This document shows positions 1 to 8,981 of a stretch of DNA of 64,000 nucleotides, in pieces. Source of the DNA: Undibacterium sp. 5I1 (GTDB lineage Bacteria; Pseudomonadota; Gammaproteobacteria; Burkholderiales; Burkholderiaceae_D); contig NZ_JAVIWI010000001.1 in assembly GCF_034314085.1 (NCBI RefSeq), forward strand, positions 2,914,001-2,978,000. The letters run 5' to 3'. The translations under genes and the position numbers were made by a program. The notes beneath the pieces are model-generated. The model did no database searches and had not been told where the DNA came from. It saw only the letters and a program-made list of their open reading frames with translations. Numbering within the stretch: position 1 is the stretch's first letter; each line of letters begins with the position of its first letter.

Positions 1-537
1 CCAAATCTCACGATAGGGCCTTTAGTCTGCGAAGCAATTCGCCCTCATGTGCAAGTACCAATTGATGTGCACCTGATGGTAAAACCTGTTGACCGCATTA
101 TTCCTGATTTTGCCAAAGCGGGTGCAAATCTGATCAGCTTTCATCCTGAAGGTTCAGAACATATCGACCGCAGCCTGCAATTAATCCGTGATTGTGGCTG
201 TAAAGCAGGTTTGGTCTTTAATCCCGCCACACCCTTGCAAGTCTTAGAAAATGTCATGGACAAGCTGGATCTGATTTTGTTGATGTCCGTCAACCCCGGC
301 TTTGGCGGCCAGTCTTTTATTCCACACACATTGAAAAAGATCGCTGCCGTCAGAAGGCTGATTGATGAATCGGGCCGCAATATTTTGTTGCAAGTAGATG
401 GTGGCGTCAAAATCGACAATATCGCCGAAATCGCCAGAGCGGGAGCCGACACCTTCGTTGCGGGCTCTGCAATTTTCGGCAAACCCGATTACACCGCAGT
501 CATCAATGCCATGCGCGCCGAATTGGCGACTGTGTAA
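1..537 (+). CDS. rpe: Ribulose-phosphate 3-epimerase, 5' end outside the window
   Basis: Interconverts ribulose 5-phosphate and xylulose 5-phosphate in the pentose phosphate and Calvin pathways. The reading frame is open from base 1, so the N-terminus lies upstream; the GTG at 49 is internal and not the start. Visible TIM-barrel motifs are DVHLMV (metal-binding Asp and His), SVNPGFGGQ (phosphate-gripping loop), VDGGVK (second metal-binding Asp) and GSAIFG near the end. Only the first roughly 45 residues of a normal 220-230 aa protein appear to be missing. It is followed by gph and the trp operon, the usual order in Burkholderiales. Confidence 0.95.
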   Translation, partial: PNLTIGPLVCEAIRPHVQVPIDVHLMVKPVDRIIPDFAKAGANLISFHPEGSEHIDRSLQLIRDCGCKAGLVFNPATPLQVLENVMDKLDLILLMSVNPGFGGQSFIPHTLKKIAAVRRLIDESGRNILLQVDGGVKIDNIAEIARAGADTFVAGSAIFGKPDYTAVINAMRAELATV

Positions 538-555
538 ATATTTATAAAACATAGT

Positions 556-615
556 GTCCAATCATTCTGCGGCTCCCAGACCAATATCGGGCTGGAAGCC
601 CCAGAATTATTGGAC
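556..615. repeat. Palindromic intergenic element, family B copy 1
   Basis: An imperfect hairpin running from GTCCAAT to ATTGGAC between rpe and gph. The left arm continues CATTCTGCGGCT and the right arm reads back as CCAGAATTATTGGAC. A related copy follows trpC at 5473-5531. It could act as a terminator or RNA-processing hairpin or be a REP-like repeat; function is not shown. Confidence 0.6.
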
Positions 616-633
616 GTCTTATTTCATTATTTT

Positions 634-1305
634 ATGCTGAAAAATATCAAAGCCGTCATCATCGATCTCGATGGCACCATGATCGATACCGCGCCAGATT
701 TTCTGCTTGCGATTAACCGGATGCGCGCCGAACTATCGCTATCGCCTTTAGACATCACCACCATTACCAATTTTGTCGGAAAAGGATCGGAGAATCTGAT
801 CCATAGAGTGCTGGCGGTCGACTTTGATCAGGAGAAAATCGCCACTCATTTTGACGCAGCAATGGCTGCTTATCAGCGCCATTATCTTGCCATTAACGGC
901 GACTACAGCAAGCTCTATCCCAACGTAATTGAAGGATTAGAAGCCATGCGCAGCCTTGGATTACGCATGGCTTGCGTCACTAATAAACCCGTCAACTTCA
1001 CCACGCCGCTGCTATTAAAGAAAGGTTTAGCCAGCTATTTTGAGATCGTCTATGGCGGCGACTCTTTCCCGCGCAAAAAACCCGATCCGATGGCGCTGCT
1101 ACAAGTGTGTGCTGATTTTGATTTACCGCCTGCGCAAGTTCTGGCTATTGGCGACTCCTCAAACGACGCCCAGGCCGCTCGTGCAGCAGGTTGCCCGGTG
1201 TTGCATGTACCCTACGGCTACAACCATGGCGAAGCTATACAAAATATTGACACTGATGGTATAGTCCAAAACTTATTGGAAGCAGCTAAGCTAATTTCTA
1301 CATAA
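634..1305 (+). CDS. gph: Phosphoglycolate phosphatase (HAD superfamily)
   Basis: Hydrolyses 2-phosphoglycolate to glycolate, salvaging a by-product of DNA repair and oxygenation reactions. HAD motif I is DLDGTMIDTAPD (nucleophile and acid Asp near residues 12-14), motif II is CVTNKP, and motif IV is GDSSNDAQAARAAG near residue 170. The ATG at 634 gives 223 aa, normal for the family; the in-frame TTG at 610 would put the start inside the upstream hairpin and is less likely. No strong ribosome binding site is visible at either. Position between rpe and trpE matches the conserved Burkholderiales cluster. Confidence 0.92.
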   Translation: MLKNIKAVIIDLDGTMIDTAPDFLLAINRMRAELSLSPLDITTITNFVGKGSENLIHRVLAVDFDQEKIATHFDAAMAAYQRHYLAINGDYSKLYPNVIEGLEAMRSLGLRMACVTNKPVNFTTPLLLKKGLASYFEIVYGGDSFPRKKPDPMALLQVCADFDLPPAQVLAIGDSSNDAQAARAAGCPVLHVPYGYNHGEAIQNIDTDGIVQNLLEAAKLIST

Positions 1306-1355
1306 GATTCAGTAAAGATTCGCCCCAAATTCAACTAACGTTCAACCACCTAAGA

Positions 1356-1436
1356 ATGTTCCTTACTATAAAACGTTTCGCAATCACACTAGGCTCGTTT
1401 GAGGCCTGGCTATGGCGACGCTGGCAATCTACCTGA
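1356..1436 (+). CDS. trpL: trp operon leader peptide
   Basis: A 26-codon ORF beginning ATG TTC CTT and ending TGA. Three Trp codons lie among its last nine sense codons (WLWRRWQST, Trp codons at 1407, 1413 and 1422). It stops 9 bases before a terminator-like hairpin that precedes trpE. This is the arrangement of a ribosome-mediated trp attenuator: stalling at the Trp codons under tryptophan starvation would prevent the terminator. GACGC at 1417-1421 can pair with GCGTC at 1447-1451 in the terminator's left arm, a possible antiterminator. Assignment rests on position and Trp content; short leaders have no sequence family. The ribosome binding site is weak. Confidence 0.8.
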   Translation: MFLTIKRFAITLGSFEAWLWRRWQST

Positions 1437-1444
1437 TTCCGCGC

Positions 1445-1493
1445 AGGCGTCTGCTCGCCCTATCCTTGAGCATGTGCCTAAAACCGTTTTTTT
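1445..1493 (+). terminator. trp attenuator (intrinsic terminator)
   Basis: AGGCGTCTGCTC (1445-1456) pairs with GAGCATGTGCCT (1468-1479), 12 positions with two G-T wobbles and one mismatch, followed by AAAACCG and seven T residues at 1487-1493. It lies between the Trp-rich leader peptide and the trpE start, as expected for transcription attenuation. Confidence 0.8.
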
Positions 1494-1550
1494 CATCTAG
1501 TCTTATCCGCCTTCATCCTCGAATTGCATAGAGGCGGCTGAAAGCACATC

Positions 1551-3047
1551 ATGACCGAACTCGAATTTAAATCGTTGGCCGCGCAAGGCTACAACCGTAT
1601 TCCTATGATCGCGGAAGCATTTGCGGATCTGGAAACGCCCTTAACGCTATACCTGAAACTGGCACAAACCCAGAACACAGGTAAGAACACCTTCCTGCTG
1701 GAATCAGTGATGGGAGGTGAACGCTTTGGACGTTATTCCTTCATCGGTCTGCCGGCCAACACCTTGATGCGTAGCTACGGCAACCGCAGCGAAGTCGTCA
1801 AAGACGGTAAAGTAATCGAAACCGTAGAGGGAAATCCGCTCGAATTCATCGCCGAATTCCAATCCCGCTTCAAGGTCGCACTGCGCCCCGGTTTGCCTCG
1901 CTTCTGCGGCGGTCTGGCAGGCTATTTTGGCTACGACGCTGTCCGCTATGTCGAAAAGCGCTTACAACACAGCACCCCAAAAGATGATCTTGGCTTACCT
2001 GATATTCAATTATTGGTGACTGAAAAGCTCGCCGTCATCGACAATCTCTCTGGCAAATTATATTTGATCGTCTATGCCGACCCGACTCAACCCGAAGCCT
2101 GGTCCAAAGCCCGACAGCGTCTGCGCGATTTACGCGCGATGTTGCGCCGTAGTGTTGATGCTCCCGTCACATCCGCATCGGTCCGAACAGAATCGATACG
2201 TGATTTTGCCAAAGCTGATTACCTCAAAGCCGTCGAAAAAGCCAAAGAATACGTCATGGCTGGCGATCTGATGCAAGTACAAATCGGTCAACGCATCCGC
2301 AAGCCTTATGTCGATTCGCCGCTGTCACTGTATCGCGCATTGCGCTCGCTGAATCCATCGCCGTACATGTATTTCTACAATTTTGGCGATATGCAAATCA
2401 TCGGTGCGTCACCAGAAATCTTAGTACGTAACGAACAACTCAGTGACAGCAATAAAAAAGTCACAATACGCCCGCTGGCAGGTACACGACCACGCGGAAA
2501 TACGCCGGAGCTTGACGCACAACTCGCCAAAGAGTTACTAGCAGATCCGAAAGAAATCGCCGAGCACGTCATGCTAATCGACCTCGCACGCAACGACGTG
2601 GGCCGCATCGCCAAAACCGGCAGCGTCAAAGTGACCGATCAGATGGTGATCGAAAAATACTCCCACGTACAGCACATCGTCTCGAATGTCGAAGGCATTC
2701 TGCAAGATGGCTTATCCAATCTTGATGTGCTAAAAGCGACCTTTCCTGCCGGCACTTTATCTGGTGCGCCCAAGGTCAGAGCCATGGAACTCATCGATCA
2801 GCTAGAGCCTACCAAGCGTGGCATTTACGGTGGTGCTTGTGGCTATTTATCCTTCGGCGGCGAAATGGATTTGGCCATTGCTATACGTACTGGTGTTTTA
2901 AAGGATGGCATGCTGCATGTGCAGGCGGCTGCGGGGATCGTCGCCGACTCCGTGCCAGAAATGGAATGGCAAGAAACCGAAAATAAAGCACGCGCTGTTT
3001 TACGCGCGGCAGAACAAGTGCAAGATGGCCTAGACGGGGAGATATAA
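1551..3047 (+). CDS. trpE: Anthranilate synthase component I
   Basis: Converts chorismate plus ammonia (or glutamine via TrpG) to anthranilate, the first committed step of tryptophan synthesis. The 498 aa length is normal. The N-terminal segment LLESVMGGERFGRYSFIG carries the LLES-type tryptophan feedback site. The chorismate-binding half shows GASPEIL, RPLAGTRPRG, DLARNDVGR, FPAGTLSGAPK and YGGACGYLSF. The stop codon directly abuts the trpG start, so the subunits are likely translated together. Expression is probably set by the upstream leader and attenuator. Confidence 0.97.
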   Translation: MTELEFKSLAAQGYNRIPMIAEAFADLETPLTLYLKLAQTQNTGKNTFLLESVMGGERFGRYSFIGLPANTLMRSYGNRSEVVKDGKVIETVEGNPLEFIAEFQSRFKVALRPGLPRFCGGLAGYFGYDAVRYVEKRLQHSTPKDDLGLPDIQLLVTEKLAVIDNLSGKLYLIVYADPTQPEAWSKARQRLRDLRAMLRRSVDAPVTSASVRTESIRDFAKADYLKAVEKAKEYVMAGDLMQVQIGQRIRKPYVDSPLSLYRALRSLNPSPYMYFYNFGDMQIIGASPEILVRNEQLSDSNKKVTIRPLAGTRPRGNTPELDAQLAKELLADPKEIAEHVMLIDLARNDVGRIAKTGSVKVTDQMVIEKYSHVQHIVSNVEGILQDGLSNLDVLKATFPAGTLSGAPKVRAMELIDQLEPTKRGIYGGACGYLSFGGEMDLAIAIRTGVLKDGMLHVQAAAGIVADSVPEMEWQETENKARAVLRAAEQVQDGLDGEI

Positions 3048-3614
3048 ATGTTACTCATGATCGACAACTACGATTCCTTCACCTACAACCTGGTGCAATA
3101 TTTTGCCGAGTTGGGCGAAGAGGTCCGCACCTATCGCAATGATGAAATCACGCTAGATGAAATCACCGCGATGAAACCCGATCGTATCTGTATTTCTCCC
3201 GGCCCTTGCACACCGCATGAGGCTGGCATCTCGGTGCCTTTGATCGAACGCTTTTCCGGTCAACTTCCGATCCTTGGGGTGTGCCTTGGGCATCAAAGTA
3301 TAGGTGCCGCTTTTGGAGGCAAGATCATCCGCGCTAAACAAGTGATGCATGGTAAAACCTCTCCGATTGCACATACTGGTGTTGGTGTGTTCAGCGACTT
3401 GCCTAGTCCTTACACCATCACGCGCTATCACTCACTGGCAATTGAGCGTTCAAGCTTACCCGCTTGTCTGGAAGTCACCGCTTGGACCGGGGACGGCGAA
3501 ATCATGGGTGTGCGCCATAAGGAATTTGATTTACAGGGTGTGCAATTCCATCCTGAATCGATCTTGTCTGAGCATGGTTACGCGCTGTTGAAAAACTTTT
3601 TGATCGGAAAATAA
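3048..3614 (+). CDS. trpG: Anthranilate synthase component II (glutamine amidotransferase)
   Basis: Class I glutamine amidotransferase that supplies ammonia to TrpE. In 188 aa it shows [10 protein letters not shown] at the N-terminus, the oxyanion segment [11 protein letters not shown], the nucleophile elbow GVCLGHQ with Cys79, and VQFHPES with the catalytic His and Glu near residue 170. The start ATG follows the trpE stop with no gap and the stop precedes trpD by 1 base. In many bacteria the subunit is shared with p-aminobenzoate synthase; no separate pabA is visible here. Confidence 0.96.
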   Translation: MLLMIDNYDSFTYNLVQYFAELGEEVRTYRNDEITLDEITAMKPDRICISPGPCTPHEAGISVPLIERFSGQLPILGVCLGHQSIGAAFGGKIIRAKQVMHGKTSPIAHTGVGVFSDLPSPYTITRYHSLAIERSSLPACLEVTAWTGDGEIMGVRHKEFDLQGVQFHPESILSEHGYALLKNFLIGK

Positions 3615-3615
3615 G

Positions 3616-4653
3616 ATGACCATCTCCCAACAAGAAGCGTTGACCCGGCTGATCGAACACCGTGAAATTTTTCACGACGAAATGCTGTATCTGTTCCGCA
3701 AAATCATGGGTGGCGAAATGTCTCCTGTGATGATCACCGCACTGACCATGGGTCTGCGGGTGAAAAAAGAAAGCATAGGAGAAATCACCGCAGCAGCGCA
3801 GGTTATGCGTGAGTTCTCGACCAAAGTCCCGCTGGCAAATACCACGAACATGATCGACATCGTCGGTACAGGTGGGGACGGCGCTCACACTTTTAACATC
3901 TCTACCGCATCGATGTTTGTGACTGCCGCAGCGGGTGCGCGTGTCGCCAAACATGGTGGTCGCAGCGTATCGTCATCCTCCGGTAGTGCAGACGTATTGG
4001 AATCTCTGGGCGTAAATATCAATTTGAAGCCAGAACAAATTGCTCAATCCATCGCACAGACTGGTATCGGCTTTATGTTCGCACCGAATCATCATGCCGC
4101 GATGAAGCATGCCGCTCCCGTACGTAAAGAACTTGGCGTGCGAACGATATTTAATATTCTTGGACCACTGACTAATCCGGCTGGCGCACCCAATATTTTG
4201 ATGGGCGTATTCCATCCCGATCTGGTCGGTATTCAAGTCCGCGTATTACAACGTCTCGGTGCACAACATGCGCTGGTGGTGTGGGGACGCGACAATATGG
4301 ATGAAGTTTCGCTCGGCGCCCCCACTATGGTTGGCGAACTGGTGAATGGCGAAATCCGCGAATACGATATTCATCCAGAAGATTTTGGTCTGAACATGGT
4401 CTCCAATCGTCAGCTCAGAGTATCTGGTGCGGAAGAATCTAAAGCTAAAATTATGGAAGTCATGCACAACGTACCTGGGGCTGCGACTGATATCGTGAGT
4501 TTGAATGCCGGTGCCGCACTGTACGGCGCGGGCATCGCCGACTCCATCGCCGATGGCGTCAAAAAAGCACAGGCAGCTATCGCCTCCGGCGCCGCTCTCG
4601 CCAAGCTAGAGCAATTGGTGCAGGTCACACAGCAACTAGGTAAAGGGACGTAA
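3616..4653 (+). CDS. trpD: Anthranilate phosphoribosyltransferase
   Basis: Transfers phosphoribose from PRPP to anthranilate. The 345 aa protein has the PRPP-binding loop [14 protein letters not shown] near residue 83, [18 protein letters not shown] near residue 110 and GPLTNPA near residue 180, all diagnostic of the TrpD family. It lies 1 base after trpG and 2 bases before trpC, so it is co-transcribed and probably translationally coupled. Confidence 0.97.
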   Translation: MTISQQEALTRLIEHREIFHDEMLYLFRKIMGGEMSPVMITALTMGLRVKKESIGEITAAAQVMREFSTKVPLANTTNMIDIVGTGGDGAHTFNISTASMFVTAAAGARVAKHGGRSVSSSSGSADVLESLGVNINLKPEQIAQSIAQTGIGFMFAPNHHAAMKHAAPVRKELGVRTIFNILGPLTNPAGAPNILMGVFHPDLVGIQVRVLQRLGAQHALVVWGRDNMDEVSLGAPTMVGELVNGEIREYDIHPEDFGLNMVSNRQLRVSGAEESKAKIMEVMHNVPGAATDIVSLNAGAALYGAGIADSIADGVKKAQAAIASGAALAKLEQLVQVTQQLGKGT

Positions 4654-4655
4654 TC

Positions 4656-5456
4656 GTGTCAGATATTCTGAATAAAATTCTGGCAGTCAAAGTCGATGAA
4701 GTAGCTGCTGCTAAAAAATACCAATCGTATGCCAGCCTGCGTGGCGAAGTCGAAAGCGATACCGAAGCACGTGCAACGTTGCGCGGATTTGAAGCCAGTT
4801 TGCGGAATAAAATCAGCGCTGGTCAGGCAGGTGTGATTGCTGAAATCAAAAAAGCTTCACCGTCCAAAGGCATACTTCGCGCCGACTTTAAACCTGCTGA
4901 TATCGCGCTCAGTTACGCAGACCACGGTGCAGCTTGCTTGTCTGTGTTGACTGATGAACAGTTCTTCCAGGGGGCGCCCGATTATTTAAAACAAGCGCGG
5001 GCGGCTTGCAGCATTCCCGCTCTGCGCAAAGACTTCCTGATTGATCCTTATCAGGTCTATCAAGCTCGCAGTTGGGGCGCGGACTGTATTCTATTGATTG
5101 TATCGGCACTCGATCACGGCCTGATGGCAGAACTCGAAGCCTGCGCGCATGAGCTAGGCATGGATGTACTGGTAGAAGTGCATGACGGTGAAGAACTCGA
5201 CGCCGCATTAAAACTAAACACTAATTTATTAGGGATCAACAACCGTAACTTGCGCACCTTTGATGTGACGTTGGATACGACGATCGGTTTATTGCCACGC
5301 ATCTCGTCAGACAAATTAGTCATCACCGAATCGGGCATCATGAGCAGCGCCGACGTCAAACGCATGCGTGATGCCAACGTCCACGGCTTCTTGGTCGGAG
5401 AGGCATTTATGCGGGCAGAAAATCCGGGACTGGAATTGCAGAAGTTGTTCTTCTAA
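4656..5456 (+). CDS. trpC: Indole-3-glycerol-phosphate synthase
   Basis: Closes the indole ring by decarboxylating cyclisation of the carboxyphenylamino deoxyribulose phosphate. The 266 aa TIM barrel shows [10 protein letters not shown] (catalytic Lys and substrate loop, near residue 62), [19 protein letters not shown] and ITESGI. The start is GTG at 4656, 2 bases after the trpD stop. It is monofunctional, not fused to TrpF, and is the last gene of the operon; a palindromic element follows at 5473. Confidence 0.96.
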   Translation: MSDILNKILAVKVDEVAAAKKYQSYASLRGEVESDTEARATLRGFEASLRNKISAGQAGVIAEIKKASPSKGILRADFKPADIALSYADHGAACLSVLTDEQFFQGAPDYLKQARAACSIPALRKDFLIDPYQVYQARSWGADCILLIVSALDHGLMAELEACAHELGMDVLVEVHDGEELDAALKLNTNLLGINNRNLRTFDVTLDTTIGLLPRISSDKLVITESGIMSSADVKRMRDANVHGFLVGEAFMRAENPGLELQKLFF

Positions 5457-5472
5457 AGTATGTAATTTGATT

Positions 5473-5531
5473 GTCCAATGATAATGCGGCTTCTGGCGTG
5501 TGTTTGGCCTGCGAGGCGCATAATCATTGGA
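5473..5531. repeat. Palindromic intergenic element, family B copy 2
   Basis: The arms TCCAATGATAATGCGGC and GCGCATAATCATTGGA form a long imperfect hairpin just after trpC, between convergent genes. The outer TGTCCAATNATNNTGCGGCT matches the element at 556-615. It may serve as the trp operon terminator although there is no strong T run. Confidence 0.6.
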
Positions 5532-6072
5532 GGGCTCATTTAAGAAAAGAGCTTCTAAAAAATGGCGTTAGTTCTCCGCTACTTACCTCATTTACCACTT
5601 ACAGCCTTTACCACTAACCGCACTCACCGCTAAAGGAATCGCCGTTAGCAAGCCAACAAACCTAACATTACCTAAGGCTTGACCATCTGGGTGCGCCACC
5701 ATGCAGTCTTCGAGGTGAGCATCATTAATGTCGGCTGCCAATTTCGACTCCAGCGTCATTGTTTGTTGAGTCATCGGTATTTGCGCTATGACATTATAAT
5801 TGCGCTTCTTTTCACTTCGCTGAAAATTACTGCGTACAGCTTCCAAATCCAAGCCAGGTACTATCGCGGGGTGAGCATCCTCCAGAGAGAACTTCTCCAT
5901 CACTTGTTGATCTAAGCCGCTTGTTATTGAGGACGTTTTACTATTTTTTTGTACAAAATAAACTTTATTGATTGACGCTGCTGTCGCTGTTAATGTTATT
6001 TTCTCAGCCAATCGTTCTGCTACTGGCCCTGGCATCACTACTTTGACCTGAGCCGGATTAATCAAATCAATA

Positions 6073-7516
6073 GAGGTTCTTGCAAAACGAAACACCGGAG
6101 AGTAATTTTATTGCGAGAAGCGCAAAATAGATGAGAAAGGAGCGGCCATTTCTGGCAAGATGAAAGTGACTAAACAACCATCTGCGCTCCGCTATGAATC
6201 CTACACAACGCCTGCTGATAATGCAACGCTGGAATTTACTGCAACACGATTTGCTACCGGAGATAAAACAGCAATGCGGGTCACTGACGCCGAAGCTGGA
6301 AAAATTGATTCATGTACTAGACTGGGTGCGCATCGAAGAATTTGTGTCGGACCAATGGCAAGGGATAGGACGCAAACCGCATGACCGTGGTGCATTGGCC
6401 AGCGCCTTCATCGCCAAAGCTGTGTTGGGGCTCAATACAACAGCGGCCTTAATAGAACGATTGACGATGGATCGCAGTTTAAAACGGCTGTGCGGCTTTG
6501 AGATGTGGAAAGAAGTTCCGAATGAAGCCACTTTTTCGCGCGCCTTTGGCGAATTTGCCCAAGCCAAATTAGCGGAGAAAGTGCACGAAGCGCTGATCAA
6601 GAGTTATTTAGGCGACAGCCTCATTGGACACATCAGCCGTGACGGCACGGCGATTGCGGCGCGCGAGAAGCCGAAGAAACACATGAAAGTTGTTTCCGTA
6701 GAAAAGGCCCAAAAGCAGCGCCGTGGACGGCCAAAGAAAGGCGAGATAAGGCCGCCAAAGGAAGAGAAAGTGACCAAGATAGGCTGGCAGTTGACGCAAA
6801 CTTTACCGAGCATCGTCAATGCTTTACCCAAAGAGTGTGACCGCGGCACTAAATGCAATGCGCAAGGTTATAAAGTGAGTTGGAACGGCTACAAGCTGCA
6901 TATCGACACCGCTGACTGCGGCGTTGCCATCAGTGCGCTATTGACCAGCGCCTCGGTGCACGATAGTCAAACGGCGGTGCCGTTAGCAACGATGACGGCC
7001 GCACGAGTAACGAATTTGTACGATTTGATGGATGCAGCGTATTGCAGTGAAGAGTTAAGGGCACACAGCAAAAGTCTTGGCCACGTGCCATTAATTGATC
7101 ACAACGCACGCGGCGGGGAGAAGAAACCGTTCGCCCCGCATGAACAACAGCGTTATAAAGAACGCACGCAAGCTGAACGTACCAATGGCAGGCTGAAAGA
7201 CGAATTTGGTGGCACGACAGTACGGGTGCGTGGTAGCGAAAAAGTGATGTCGCATTTGATGTTTGGTTTATTGGTATTGACCGCAGATCAGTTGATGCGT
7301 TTATTTACGTAACAGCTTTGCTTTTAAAGAGTCGAAAAAAACAACGTTTCCCAACGTTCATAGGGGCAGTGATGGTCACATAGGGATTGACACGCCATAA
7401 AACGATAATCCGGCACAAATTCATGTCACATGTGCCGCTTCAAACAAGAAAACCAATCGCAACAGTGGCCACACCCATGCTCGACTTTACTGGTTTGGGT
7501 ATTTTGCAAGAAGCTC
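6073..7516 (+). mobile_element. IS5-like insertion sequence, complete
   Basis: A 1444-bp element with terminal inverted repeats GAGGTTCTTGCAAAA at the left and GAGCTTCTTGCAAAA (read inward from the right), 14 of 15 identical. It is flanked by a 4-bp direct repeat AATA at 6069-6072 and 7517-7520. It carries one full-length transposase gene at 6194-7312. Its insertion split the small gene on the opposite strand. Confidence 0.88.
6194..7312 (+). CDS. IS5-like DDE transposase
   Basis: A 372 aa transposase of the IS4/IS5 superfamily. The N-terminal InsH-type domain spans about residues 40-115 (ASAFIAKAVLG through NEATFSRAFGEFA). The DDE catalytic core follows, with GHISRDGTAIAAREK near residue 150 (first Asp), YDLMDAAYCSEEL near 280 (second Asp) and the C-terminal YKERTQAERTNGRLKDEFGG near 330 (Glu). 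A basic linker rich in Lys and Arg lies near residues 165-190. The frame is intact, so the element may still move. Confidence 0.9.
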   Translation: MNPTQRLLIMQRWNLLQHDLLPEIKQQCGSLTPKLEKLIHVLDWVRIEEFVSDQWQGIGRKPHDRGALASAFIAKAVLGLNTTAALIERLTMDRSLKRLCGFEMWKEVPNEATFSRAFGEFAQAKLAEKVHEALIKSYLGDSLIGHISRDGTAIAAREKPKKHMKVVSVEKAQKQRRGRPKKGEIRPPKEEKVTKIGWQLTQTLPSIVNALPKECDRGTKCNAQGYKVSWNGYKLHIDTADCGVAISALLTSASVHDSQTAVPLATMTAARVTNLYDLMDAAYCSEELRAHSKSLGHVPLIDHNARGGEKKPFAPHEQQRYKERTQAERTNGRLKDEFGGTTVRVRGSEKVMSHLMFGLLVLTADQLMRLFT

Positions 7517-7807
7517 AATATACTTAACATTTTTTTCTGCTAGTGCGTAGCCAATTGGCCGATCAAGCAATACCAGCAGCAATCCCATATGCAATAGCAA
7601 GATCGGAATTAGAACTAAACAGCGCTGTTGGTTGTCTATATTGGGTAGCAGCATAGCGAGACCTTGAAGAGGGTAAGCCTATGATGCGGATTTGCTTAAA
7701 AAGTTTCTAAATAAATATTTGCCTACTAATGAGACTCTTTAGAGTTTTTACACGGTAGCTGAACTCTAGTCTAAAAGGAAGTATCTATAACATAACGGAA
7801 AAAGCTC

Positions 7808-8909
7808 GGCGGATTCAAGTACGAAGAGCAACGTTGAATAAAAAGTCAAAGGGTCAGATGCGATAGCATTCATGCCTTTTGACCAGCCAGTCGAAAGTTG
7901 CCGAATATGCGCTACACACACCTAACCCAAGACGAACGATACCAAATTTACGCACTGCGGTTAGAAAAAAAGACAGTCAGCGAGATTGCTGCCGCACTCC
8001 ATCGTCATAAGTCCAGCATCCACAGGGAACTCAAGCGCAATACCGGAGGAGGCGGATGGCGCCCCTTACAAGCGAAAAAATAGCCGACGAACGACAAAAG
8101 AATAGTCGTAACGCACGACGTATTGATGACAACGACTGGCTCGCCGTCTCGACCTACCTGCGCATGGACTTATCGCCGCAGCAAGCAATCGAACGGTTAA
8201 GCCTGGAACGGCAGGAAAAAATGAAGAGCAGTCATGAAACCGTCTATCTGCGCATCTACGCTGACCGCAGAGCGGGCGGCACTCTCTTCAAGCATCTGCG
8301 GGGTCAGAAGCCCTACCGCAAACGCTACGGTAGTGGTCAACAGCGCCGGGGCATGCTCAAGAACCGTATCAGCATTGACCAACGACCCGCGATCGTGGAT
8401 CAAAAAATCTGCTTAGGCGACTGGGAGGGCGATACGATCATTGGCAAGAAACAGCAAGGTATCGTCATTACGCGGGTCGATCGTGTCTCTCGTTTTACCT
8501 TAGCCCGGCAACATCATAGCAAACACGCGCAAGGAGTTGCTGCCAGCATCGAGCAACTGCTCACGCCACATCAGCAGCACTGCCATACCATCACGTTCGA
8601 TAATGGCAGGGAGTTTGCAGGGTATGAGTCCATCGCAGCACATCTGCAAGCCCAAGTGTACTTCGCTCATCCGTATCATTCCTGGGAGCGGGGGCTCAAC
8701 GAGAACACGAACGGCTTATTACGATACTACTTTCCAAAGAACACCAACTTCAAGGAAATCACTCAAGCCCAGTTGCAACGGGCAGTCAATCAACTCAATC
8801 ATCGCCCTAGGAAATGCCTCGGCTATCGAACGCCGTTTGAGGTTTTTTATAATTTGGATATACTCCCCCTAAAACTTACCTCCCGTTGCTCTTCGTAACT
8901 GAATCCGCC
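7808..8909 (+). mobile_element. IS30-family insertion sequence
   Basis: A 1102-bp element. The left end begins GGCGGATTCAAGTACGAAGA and the right end, read inward, begins GGCGGATTCAGTTACGAAGA. Both repeats continue with GCAACG, so they match over about 26 bp with two differences. It is flanked by the 3-bp direct repeat CTC at 7805-7807 and 8910-8912, typical for IS30. The transposase gene inside is frame-broken. Confidence 0.88.
7898..8898 (+). pseudogene. IS30-family transposase, frame-broken
   Basis: The N-terminal helix-turn-helix part (YTHLTQDERYQIYALRLEKK, then SEIAAALHRHKSSIHRELKRN) ends at a stop codon at 8081. The rest continues in the -1 frame through 8898: LGDWEGDTIIGK (first Asp), TFDNGREFAGY (second Asp), HSWERGLNENTNGLLR (Glu) and RPRKCLGYRTPFEVFY. 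The switch falls at an A6 run near 8075-8080. It is either a disabling frameshift or a programmed -1 slip. Most IS30 transposases are one continuous ORF, so loss is favoured. The stop codon lies inside the right terminal repeat. Confidence 0.85.
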
Positions 8910-8981
8910 CTCCAAATAAATATTGGTCTTTTTCCTTATCAAGCATGTACTACCACCCAGTATATAATTTAATAGCAAGCA

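Larger units (their letters stand above)
5592..7654 (-). pseudogene. Small membrane-anchored protein gene interrupted by an IS5-like element
   Basis: The C-terminal 159 codons lie at 5592-6068 and the N-terminal 45 codons at about 7521-7654. The IS5-like element at 6073-7516 and its 4-bp target duplication separate them. Removing the element and one AATA copy rejoins the two parts in a single frame (NVKY followed by IDLINPAQV) and gives a protein of about 204 aa. It begins MLLPNIDNQQRC, then a hydrophobic segment (residues about 13-30) and a periplasm-type tail with no family I recognise. The N-terminal layout recalls signal-anchored proteins such as TonB-like transducers, but this is weak. 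The ATG at 7654 has AAGGT about 10 bases upstream. The remaining N-terminal fragment ends shortly inside the IS. Confidence 0.75.

Noticed and set aside
8860..8875. TATACTCCCCCTA inside the IS30 element, like a family A end
   Set aside because: It lies within the transposase coding end inside the IS boundaries and has no second end.
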